Assembly (NCBI GenBank): GCA_026874595.1
Contig: CM049322.1
Coordinates: forward strand, 47,959,840-48,023,839
Source: Sipunculus nudus
Lineage: Eukaryota; Annelida; Sipuncula; Golfingiida; Sipunculidae
Length of the DNA: 64,000 bases
Reading direction: 5' to 3'
The notes under the pieces are model-generated. The model made no database searches. It had not been told where the DNA came from and saw nothing but the letters and a program-made list of their open reading frames with translations. Within the stretch, counting starts at the first letter, position 1; each line of letters starts with the position of its first letter. The position numbers were made by a program, and so were the translations under genes. Shown here one piece after another: positions 36,801-46,829 of this stretch.

Positions 36801-39790
36801 AGCGCCATGTGGTGTAAGATTTTTACAACCATCGATTAGTTATCAGCGCCATCTGGTGTTAGATGTTAACAATTATCAATTAGTTATCAGCCCATCTGGT
36901 TTTAGATTTTAACAATCATTCATTTTTTTTACCACCATCAAGAGTAGGATATTAACAATCATTGCTCAGAAATAAGCGGCATTTGGTGTAAGATGTTTGC
37001 AATCATTGATTGTTTATCGGCACCATCTTGAGTAAAATATTTATAATCATTGATTAGTTGAATCAACGCAATCTGGTGTATCGTTGTTACAATAATAGAT
37101 TAGTTTTCAGCTCAATCGGGTGTAAGATGTTAAGAATCATCGATTAGTTATCAGCGTCATCTGGTGTAAGATTTTAACAATCATTGATTAGTTAACAGCG
37201 CCATCTGGTGTAAGATGTAAACAAATATTCATCATATATCAGTGCAATCTGGTGTAACATCTTTACAATCATTAATTAGTTATCAGAGCCATCTGGAGTC
37301 AGATTTTCACAATTATTGATTATTAATCAAATTGATGGCGATGTTTATAATCATTGAATACTTGTATCAGCGCCACCTGGTGTAAGATTTTAACAATCAC
37401 TGATTACTTATCAGCGCTATCTGGTGTAAGATTTTAACAATCACTGAACAGCTATCAGGTCCTTTTGATGTAAGATGTCAACAATCATTTATTACTTATC
37501 AGCGCCCCCTCATGTAAGATGTTATCAGTTATTGATCGTTTTAGCACCATCTGGTGTGAGATGTTAACAATCATTGTCAGATATAAGCGCCATCTGGTGT
37601 GAGATGTTAACAATCATAGATTAGATATCATCGCAATCTAATGATAGATGTTCACAATCATTGGTTAGTTATCAGAGCCATGTGGTGTAAGGTTTATACA
37701 TCATTGATTTGTTATCAGCGCCATCTTGTGTAAGGTGTTAACATTGATCAATTAGTTATCAGCGCCATCTGGCGTTATATGTTAAACTTTATTCATTAGT
37801 TATTTCCGCCATCTGGCGTAAGATTTTTAAAACCATTGCTCTGATATCAACAATCATTCATTAGTTATCACCGTTATCAGGGCTATCTGGGGTACGATTT
37901 TAACTATCAAAGCTCAGATATCAGCGCCAACTGGGGTAAGATGTTCACAATCAATGATTAGTTATCAGCGCCATCTGGTGTTATATGTTAACATTTATTC
38001 ATTAGTCATTACCGCCATCTGGCGTAAGATTTTAAAAATCATTCCTCGGATATCAAAGCCATCTGGTGTAATATGTTTACAATCATTGATTAATTATCAG
38101 CGCCATCTGGTGTAAAATGTTAACAATCATCGATTTGTTATCAGCGTCATCTGAGGTAACATTTTAACACTCCTGGATCAGATTTAAGCGCCATCTGATT
38201 GTAGATGTTAACAGTAATTGATTAGTTACCACCGCCATCTGACGTACGATTTTAATAATCATTAATTAGATATCGGCGCAACCCATTGTAACATCTTTAC
38301 AACCATTCATCAGTTATCAGTGCCATCTGGTGTCAGATTTTGACAACTATTGATTAGGTGAATCAGCGCCATCTGGTGTCACATTTTAAAAATCATTGAT
38401 TAGTTATCAGCTTTATATTGTGTAAGTTGTAAACAATCATTGATTAGTTTTCAGCGTCATCTGGCGTAAGGTGTTAAGAATCATTGATCTGATATTAAGG
38501 CGTTTTGGTGAAAGATGTCGACAATCATTGATCAGATATCAACGCCATCTAATGTGAGATGTTAACAATCTTTCATCAGATATTAGCACAATCTGGTGTG
38601 AAATATTTATAATTATTGATTCGCCTAATCAGCGCCATCCGGTGTAAGATATTTACAATCATTAATTAATTATCATCACCATCTGCTGGTAGATGTTTAC
38701 AATCATTGGTTTGTTATCAGCGGCATGTGGTGTAAGATTTTTGCAACCATTGATTAGTTATCAGCGCCATCCGGTGAAATATGTTAACATTCATTGATTA
38801 TATATCAGTGCCATCTGCTGTAAGATTTAAACAATCATTCATCAGTTATCTCCGCCATCTGGTGTAAAATTTTAACAGTTATTGCTCAGATATCAGCGCC
38901 ATCTGGCGTGAGATTTTAAAAACCATTGATTTGTTATCAGCGTCATCTGGGGTAAGGTTTTAACACTCCTTGATCAGATTTCAGTGCACTTGGGTGTAAG
39001 ATCTTTACAATCACTGATCAGTTATCAGTGCCATCAGGTGTCAGATTTTAAAAATCATTGATTAGTTATCAGCGCCATATGGTATACAATTTTTATAATC
39101 ATTGATTATTTGAATCAGTCCCACCTGGTGTAAGATTTTGACAATCATTAATTAATTATCAGCCCCATATGTTGTAAGATGTTAACAATCACTGATCAGA
39201 TATTAGGGCCTTTTGGTGTAAGATGTCCACAATCAGTGATCAGATATCAGCGCTATCCCTTGTAAGATGTAGCAATCATTAATCGATATTAGCGCTATCT
39301 CTTGTAAGATGTTAACAATCATTGATCAGATATAAGCGCCATCTGTTGTAAAATTTTAACAATCTTTGATTAGTTATCAGCCAATCTGGTGTTTTTGATG
39401 ATAACAATCAAAGCTCAGATATCAGCGCCCTCTGGGGTAAGATGTTCACAATCAATGATTAGTTATCAGCGCCATCTGGTGTAAGATGGTAACAATCATT
39501 GATTAGTTATCAGCGTCATCTGGTGTAATTATAACACTCCTTGATCTGATTTCACGTCATCTGGTGTAAGATGTCAATAATAATTGACTAGTTGTCAGCG
39601 CCATCTGGAGTTAGATCATTGATTTAGGTATCAGCGTCTTCTGGTGTAAGAAATTTTAACAATCATTGCTTAGTTTTCGGCGCCATCATAATGTGTTGTA
39701 AAATGTGACCAATCACTAAATATTTATCAGCGCCTGGTGTAAGATGTCAACAATCGTGGGGGTGTTATCAGCGCTATCTCGTGAAATTCC
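30828..39790 (+). repeat. 44-bp satellite array C (about 200 monomers)
   Basis: Nearly 9 kb of head-to-tail 44-bp monomers, all in one orientation. Consensus core TCAGCGCCATCTGGTGTAA lies in an AT-rich linker with CATTGATTAG. Several monomer classes occur in ordered strings: a GTTGAATCAGCGCCATCC class, a CATCTGTTGGTAGATG class, an AGGGCCTTTTGG class and a CATCTTGAGTAAAATG class. Ordered strings repeat at distances of about 1.65, 3.0 and 4.6-4.9 kb, so a higher-order structure overlies the basic unit. No coding frame is conserved. The end at about 39790 is the start of module 3. Confidence 0.93.
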
Positions 39791-42427
39791 TGAAGTTTCA
39801 ATTAAAAGACAATTAAACATTATCATAAGGCAATTTAGAAAACGTATCAGACACGTGTCCTGCTATATTTATCGACACACATGCAGCCATATTGTGAAAA
39901 CCCCCTGGCAAAGACACACGGGTGCCCGGACATATAGTCCTAACATATATCCAAACCTAAGTGCGGAGAAATAATAGGTTTTGTGCAAATTGTACGAATA
40001 AAGGCAATTCCCGTAACGATTGAATATACATATTTATATAGGAGTATTGTTAATAAGTTTATATATACAAAAAGGTTATGGCTTATTTCTAAGATACGAG
40101 CTGAGAAGTGCAATCTCGGCCTCTTTGATTGAATAGGCGATCGTACTGTTGCATGCTTGAAGTGTTTACCGACAATCTTGCCTGAATGTCAAAGGCTTGA
40201 AGAGTCCACGGAGTAGCATGTGTCGCTCCAGTTACTTTGCCTGTTATTAGCTTATTCAACGCCAATGACAAACCGTGGTTGGTATATGAATTCCTATACT
40301 TAGTTACCCGCTGGTACTCAACCTGTTTACCAGTCAATGCCTTTATTCATATCATGTGAAAGTTTGAGATAAAATATACCGTCCTCCAATTCGATCCGGC
40401 ACCTGCCAATTTTTTTTTAGTATATATACACACCAAAAATCTTTTTACACTTACTGGGTAATATGTACGGGTTCATGAATTCTGAGATAAGGGTAATCAT
40501 AACTGATTATAACAATGTCTGTCATGACGTAGTATTCCCATTAGGTCTTGCTTAGTGCATAACGGCATGCCTCAAGTATTTTTTTTTGTTACTTGCTCTT
40601 AAAGATTTTTTTATTTAATGATAGGAGGTGGCTGCCGTGGGCGATTAATATTGGGCTGAACTAGACGCGCAAACAAACGTCGATGGATTTATGTATTTTG
40701 TGAATGATCTTTAGTTCTAATTAATTAATTATGCTAACATCAGTATTTTATGTTTTCTAGGCATCTTATTCTTGTGTCTGTCATTCCCCTATATGTGGTG
40801 CAGCATACAGAACACAGTGACCTAATGTTGGGTTTGTAAGCAGACGTAACAACCCCCCCCCCCAAGGATATAAAGGAAGCCGTTTCTAGGTCCAATGGTT
40901 AAGATATTAAAAATGTTAGTATTATCACAATATACCATTCATATTCCAAAATATATCAGCAAGCCCTCTTAAATACATAATTATCTTTTATAAGAGAGGA
41001 CATGTAAAGTCTACGGGCAGTTTCAATTTCCTTTTGTAGGGTGAAATCTTTAACATTACAATCGGTTTCACAGCAACTACGATCAGGGACGGGTAAAGAG
41101 TTTCGGAACATTGGGGTTGGGGTTAAAGGAGAAGGGCGCGGTCCAATGGTAAAAGAATATTTTGAAAATTTAGGCTGCAATGTTACAATCTTGGTTAGTT
41201 AATTCATTGTGCTTGTATTATTCTTATTCAAGATTGTTTAGGTCAAAAAATGGGGTTGGAGGTAAAGAGGGGAGAGTGCACTCCCCTTGTTCATGGTGTG
41301 CCAGTGCTTTAAAACCGATTCGTCTTCCTTGTCCAACCCCTTACAATCCTTAATTCATCCTTGACCCAGCAGTCTGTATTTCATGATTGGTTTAAACTTT
41401 CTTGTGGTTAAGGTTTCGTGTGCACACCGAGTCTGCAGACGAGGTAGGTCGTTTTTGGCTAGACTTTACATAGTGGAACAGTATGTGCAGCCAGTAATCC
41501 TGTTTTTTCCGAACTCCCTGCTTTTGATTAATCTTGCAGTATTCTACCAAGAATCTGGAGAACCATATTATAAATTCATGCTTTTTATGAATACAATAAG
41601 TTATAATTAAACTCGTTTTGAATTCGCTATCTAACAAATAGACCAAATAATTTGCTTAAGTATGACTTTCACAGTACGATTAGAATTTCACAAACAATGC
41701 CGGGGAATATCACAAAGTCAGCTGATTGCGCGAACCAAAATAAGTGACGGGGAAGGGAGGTCTAAAAAACACCACTTAGTACTGGCATACTTGACATCTG
41801 ATCGTTTTTAATCCAAAACATGTTTAACATTCAGAACATGATTGGTCTGGGAGTCTCATAAACGTAAACACTGTATACACACTGGATTGCTGATAAACCC
41901 GGTATACCGGGCTTGTTACCAGGCATGGGTGATGCATTAACTGATTTGAGGAACGTTGGTTCATTTTTTTTATTTTAAAAGCTAAAAGAAAATATAGATT
42001 TTCAGTTAGATCCTGTCTCAATAAGATATGTACTAACATTTCTATTTGCATTTATTGAGGTGGCCCCGCGCTCGTGGCAATAAATTTATATACCTATGTG
42101 TTTACCTTGAAGACATGGTGAAAGATTGGGTTTACATTTGCATAAATCACTTATAATGATGTGTACATCATTTCTTTTTCTCATATCGACATAGAGACTG
42201 CGGGAACAATAACCTTTAAAATGAGGTATCGCACAGTATTGTACGCAACGCGGTTTCAGAGAACATTGCTTACAAATATGGCCCAAATTCCTTTTATAAG
42301 TATTAAATTTATTTGCATATCACTACCATGTGATCCTAAATCCTGTCAAGGCTGATGAACGGTTTCAAACTAACATGCATACAAAGGCTTTTTGTAAGCC
42401 TTTGTCAACACGTCTATAAGACCAAAG

Positions 42428-42434
42428 TATAAAA
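42428..42434 (+). promoter_or_regulatory. TATA box of module 3 gene
   Basis: TATAAAA, again exactly 136 nt upstream of the first ATG of the signal-peptide exon. Confidence 0.55.
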
Positions 42435-42563
42435 AATTTTGTAGCACGTCATGGATAATCTATTGACCTTCTAAGGTGAAACTTAATACCTTGGACAGAT
42501 TCGAGTAGTTAAGCATATACATAAGGAGGTGCGTCCTGAATTTGCTGGCAGAGTTTTCCCAAC

Positions 42564-42627
42564 ATGGCGGCCATGAAAACCACTATCTTATTTTTCTTTA
42601 TCCTGTGCAACCTGGCCTAATGCAGCG
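42564..42627 (+). pseudogene. Signal-peptide exon with premature stop, module 3
   Basis: ATG 42564 is the same start as in module 1 and the exon has the same 64-nt length and GTAAGT donor. The peptide reads MAAMKTTILFFFILCNLA and then TAA at 42618-42620, where the sister copies have TCA (Ser). The nonsense change falls just before the expected cleavage site, so no mature protein could be made from this start. Either the copy is a pseudogene or another promoter or first exon is used. Confidence 0.7.
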
Positions 42628-42826
42628 GTAAGTCTAATCTACGTGTCAGGTTAATATGTTCCGCATTAAATTGTCTTTTATACGGCTTTTTAATGTTCAT
42701 TTATTTTCAGAATATTCTCTTATATTCCTCAGAGTAGGGGATCTAAGCCCGGTACACAATCCTATACTTTTGACCATATATGCCAACGATTTGTTGTGTA
42801 TCATGTTAAAATATTGTTGCTGCTTG

Positions 42827-43006
42827 TTCCGTTCACTGAAGTGCCTTATGTAATCAAACACACTGGTGACGTCCATTTAATATCAGGCACGTGGTCAGCA
42901 AGCCAAGAGTGCAGCACAATTAAAGGTCAGGTTTCTGAACCCGGTGGTTCACTTTGGAATTCCCATTGTACAACAATAAGACATGTGACGGTGACTGACA
43001 GCCAAG
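42827..43006 (+). CDS. Complete exon 2 of module gene (60 codons)
   Basis: A 180-nt stretch open in the frame set by the signal-peptide exon, starting at phase 1 and ending at GACAGCCAAG|GTAC, also phase 1. It encodes VPFTEVPYVIKHTG, then ISGTWSASQECSTIK, a Gly/Ser-rich turn, WNSHCTT and VTVTDSQ. Alternating hydrophobic strands with Cys suggest a small extracellular beta-rich module; I do not recognise the family. The acceptor AG just before it has become TG, and a Cys found in the sisters is Tyr here. Its 1-1 phase fits the lectin-domain exons downstream, so it could have been part of one receptor gene. Confidence 0.45.
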
Positions 43007-44128
43007 GTACAGCTTTTCACACAGCATTACTGTATGGCATTTTGTGTATTCTTTGTATAGACTAAGTCAGTAAGTTTGTATGTGTGTGAATATTTTTTTA
43101 AGCATATTTCATTTCAAATGTGTTTAAACTTTATTCCGTTTTTCTGTGACGAGAACAAATAAAAATACTAGTTTCATTTTAATATGACTCAGTCAATTAT
43201 ATAAAAAATGTGTGGGTTAGTTGTCAAAAGTGAGAAATTCCTGATAGTATTTAAGCACCATATATTTATATGTCCAGTCCTGTAATGGCCTGACACTGCA
43301 CTGACCCAAGCATTTTTTTATTCCGCCATGCAGCACAGTTTCACACTGTTGAAAACTGGTGTAGGAGATACCTGTGTGCTGTGTATTATGCATGTACTCT
43401 CATTTTGAGTCCTGTAGGTGTTATTTCTGACAAAAGTTGGATGTAAACTGCTTGATCAAATTAGTTATATCAGAACAAATATATAATAAGATTAATATAT
43501 GCACAATGAACAGAGTTTAAGCAGAGGTATGTTTTTGAGATTACCAGCATTTTATACAGACTAATGACACATCATGCCCTGCCTGTACAGGAGGCCTCGA
43601 GTTGTTTTTTATATATATATGTATATAAATCCTGGCTATTATCGGTGACTTTGCACCTCCCACGCTAAATTAGAACTGGGACTTGCATAGGCACATATAA
43701 TTCATTTTCCTGAAGAAAACACATCAATCATACATAAAAACATTATTTATTTCAGTTATTTGCAGTTTTAGGAACATGTCTGCAAGAATTCAGCTCAGAT
43801 AACCACTTCTTTTCCAGCTAATAATGCAGTTAGAGCCCAAGTGAACAGTTGCAGGGATAATGTGAAACTCCATGTTGCCCAGTAACGCCCCCTGGTATTT
43901 ATACTGGAACCCCGTCTCTAAAGCTGACGATATGCTGTCATAGGCAGTTACTTCGCTTGAAAAAGTCAGTTCTCTTTTAGGATACACCATAACGACTCAC
44001 CGTTCTAATTACTACTATTATTTCTACTTTGAAAAGCCATAATGTGCTAAATCTGTTGCATTTACAGCTACTGTTTACTATAGCTATCCCTAATGCTGAA
44101 TATTCACGTATTCTTCATACATTCATTA

Positions 44129-44132
<4 letters not shown>

Positions 44133-44159
<27 letters not shown>

Positions 44160-44160
44160 T
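44133..44160. repeat. (TA)n microsatellite, module 3
   Basis: The shortest of the three orthologous TA tracts. Confidence 0.95.
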
Positions 44161-44619
44161 TCTTGCTACATCACACAATACTTTTTTTATTCATCTGTTG
44201 CAAATATTTATTTTCTTTTCTTATTTAATATGGTGCTACTGTACAAGATTCTACTGCTAAAGCGGCTCGTAAACTGGTCAGGATCATTCGGGTAATAATA
44301 TTCACATAATTGAATGCCGTTTACAGAATATTATACAATTTTATATAAAAAAATCTCTTTACAGATGCCTAAAATCACACGCACAAACATTCGGTGAAGT
44401 TCGACCTAAAGAAATTGAACCCTTTAAAAGAAAATTATTTATTAAGAAATAGCAGAATATGGGAACTCTTCCCATCTCTTAGAACTTGACATGCGATTCT
44501 TATAGGTGTCCCTGCATTAAAGCTATACTGAAGTACATTAACATTGTTACAGCAGCAAAAGTCAAATCAACTGATTGTCACTCGACAATGTATGTTGTCA
44601 TTCAGCAGTAACATAGACA

Positions 44620-44850
44620 CCAACTTCAAATAGGCATTTCGTGTAATGAATGAGCCATAAAGGCAGACATAACACGTAATGCCTGAAATATTAGTCATTT
44701 CATGAAATGCCTGAGTGAATCAGTCATTTCGTTTAATGCCTGAAATTTTCAGTCACTTCACGTAACTCCTGATTACACAGTTTGACTGTAACTGACACAC
44801 ACACACAAACGCACATATATATATGATGTTTATAATACAAGGGTCTCTGT
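44620..44850 (-). repeat. Dispersed repeat, inverted relative to 30.4-30.6 kb
   Basis: Blocks TGAATCAGTCATTTCGTTTA, TGCCTGAAAT and TTACACAGTTTG followed by ACACACAC match the reverse complement of 30450-30530. Internally it holds two or three short direct repeats of the form CATTTCRTGTAATGCCTGA. Element type unknown. Confidence 0.55.
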
Positions 44851-44959
44851 AATCTCAGGCATGGTCTACTTGGTCTAGCCTATCACTCAGCATGTGGAAT
44901 TGTGCTGGTTGGTTTGCCTTTCACTTTTCCTTCAGGTATATAGTTGGTACTGGTATGTA

Positions 44960-45850
44960 ATGTTAGTAAATCCAGGTGGCATCATATACGTCTGCTGATC
45001 CTACACGTATGGACTTCATGGCGACAGCCATTGTTACGACTTCCTTTGTAATCGTAGAGTAGAATCCTGCTGGCAAGATAGCTGTATATTTTATCATTTG
45101 GGCCTTTCCAATTGCCACTGCATTATGAAAGTTTATAATGATAAGCTGGGTCAAATGGATCAATGCATGTTTCCAGCTTCTTCCTGAAGTTTTCACGACA
45201 TTTTGCATCTGATTGAATCCTCGATTGTTTCTCCTCCTTGCGGCTATAGTCACCTTATCTTCACGGTTTTCGTCAGTCTTATGTTAGAAAGATCTTGCAA
45301 TATACGGCTGCAAAGGTGCCTGCTGAAAGCCCACTTTTTAACTGTGTCTGGCGTCATTGGCACTCCTCTGATGGCATGGGATCCCTTGCTTTATCGCATA
45401 AACGTCGTTTCAATGTACATATCGTACCATATACCGTTACTCAAACCCTCCTTGAGGCGCACTACGTGTTCTCCTTTCATGAATTTCTCAAGTACACTGC
45501 CAATGCCAAGTAGTTTATCCATTGGTCTCAGGTAATACATCCCGTCTCTGGCATAATTGTGATGCCAAGAAACAAAAAAGTATGGGAACATCTCTTTTAC
45601 TGCCCACAGGATGAAGAGGCCATTCGCCTTCATGTTCCGCTCGTACATAGAGCATCATTATAAAGGCTGATTTTACTATATTCTCAAACTATAGTTATGA
45701 CGCTGGGCTACATGATGCCTCGTTTTCTAGAGCCACCATTACCTCTTCCATTGATTCCACCTGTAAAAGGTCTGTTTAAATCATAGAGCCTTATCAGCAG
45801 ATGCATTTTAACGCTGGCATTCGTCGTACGAACCCGATTTTCATAGAGGT
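44960..45850 (-). pseudogene. Pseudogene of an uncharacterised multicopy protein family
   Basis: Read on the minus strand, the frame 45648-45391 gives WAVKEMFPYFFVSWHHNYAR, then KFMKGEHVVR, then GIWYDMYIETTFMR, then a stop, then a recognisable continuation (RGVPMTPDTVKKWAFSRHLC). A second frame (45253-44963) gives AVAIGKAQM, LPAGFYSTITKEVVTMA and VYDATWIY. I know these blocks from large uncharacterised proteins repeated many times in mollusc and cnidarian genomes, probably mobile-element associated, but no function is established. A stop, a frameshift and missing flanks show it is broken. Upstream minus-strand frames at 45.7-46.7 kb may be further decayed parts. Confidence 0.55.
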
Positions 45851-46829
45851 CTTCTATAAGGATTTTCTGGCTTAACAAAGACTAAGGGCTATCTGCATTG
45901 ATGTGTATTAATTGGAGACGACATTGGGAACAATGTTTCCTATTACGGAACGGGCGCCAGTGTTGTCATGTTTACTTGCTGTATTCTGTAGAAGAAATAA
46001 CAATGTTGAACTGACTGATTGCAGTGCAATGTCTATATTTATTCTAGTTTCCTACTCACTGCCTTTTGTCGCGAGATGTTTGGATTCTGTGGTGGTTTTG
46101 TGGCCATCCGATCAAGTGTAAATTCGTCATAATCTTCTGTTTTTGTTGAAACCAAGTGAAGCAGTGCTGCTGCTTTGTTGCGGAAAAGCACTAGACTAGC
46201 TACCCCATTACCTTTCAATACAAGGAGATCTGGGCCGTCCATCTCCAAACGTTTGGAGAGAAGCGACCGTCACGCCAGAGATTACCCACCGTTTTTTATA
46301 TAAATGTCGTAAATCTCACGCGAGAGACATATCTGCCTCCATGATAGCAATGGTTGCATCTATCGCTGGATCACCTCTTCACTTTGAAATGGAAGTAAAT
46401 GCTAAACAATCAACGGAATGTGCACACATAAAAGTCTTCCTGCACGCATCATGATATCTGCCGTCAGCTGCATGGAGCGACAGAGAAAGCCTGGCCTCCA
46501 ACGGCTTGGATTAACAGAATCATTTTCTGAAATACAATTGTCTCCACAAAATAGGCAATGTTTACTGAAGTTACATATGGGAGCATCAGATCGGCGACGC
46601 TGTTTAATAGAAGTGGCTTCTTCGACCTTTCCGTGGAGTCGTTCGAATATTTGTCTTCGATGTGTAGGACGAAAGACAGTCCTTGTGGCATTTGATGACG
46701 AGGTGTTCGTTGGTGTTCAAACGTGTCTTTATTCTTGCTGCTCTGGCCTCCTGTCTTCCTTTGCTGGATTTATAATCGTAAGGATCCGATCTGATCTCGC
46801 ATTTATCTGCGGTTTATTCGACTAACATG

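Larger units (their letters stand above)
39791..44480 (+). repeat. Segmental duplication, module 3
   Basis: A shorter third copy. It lacks the inverted tandem array (it jumps from AATAAGTGAC at about 41743 to GGGGAAGGGAGG) and the stretch between the equivalents of 23.05 and 24.60 kb. It alone keeps the 998 bases at 42926-43923 that modules 1 and 2 lost. Similarity ends near 44480 at CTTCCCATCTCTTA. Confidence 0.85.

Noticed and set aside
30828-39790. CRISPR-like array of regularly spaced repeats
   Set aside because: The 44-bp units are contiguous tandem monomers; there are no unique spacers, and the setting is eukaryotic with intron-split genes and retrotransposons.
46418-46825. 135-codon plus-strand open frame
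   Set aside because: No domain or splice signals; it overlaps antisense to a decayed minus-strand pseudogene region.
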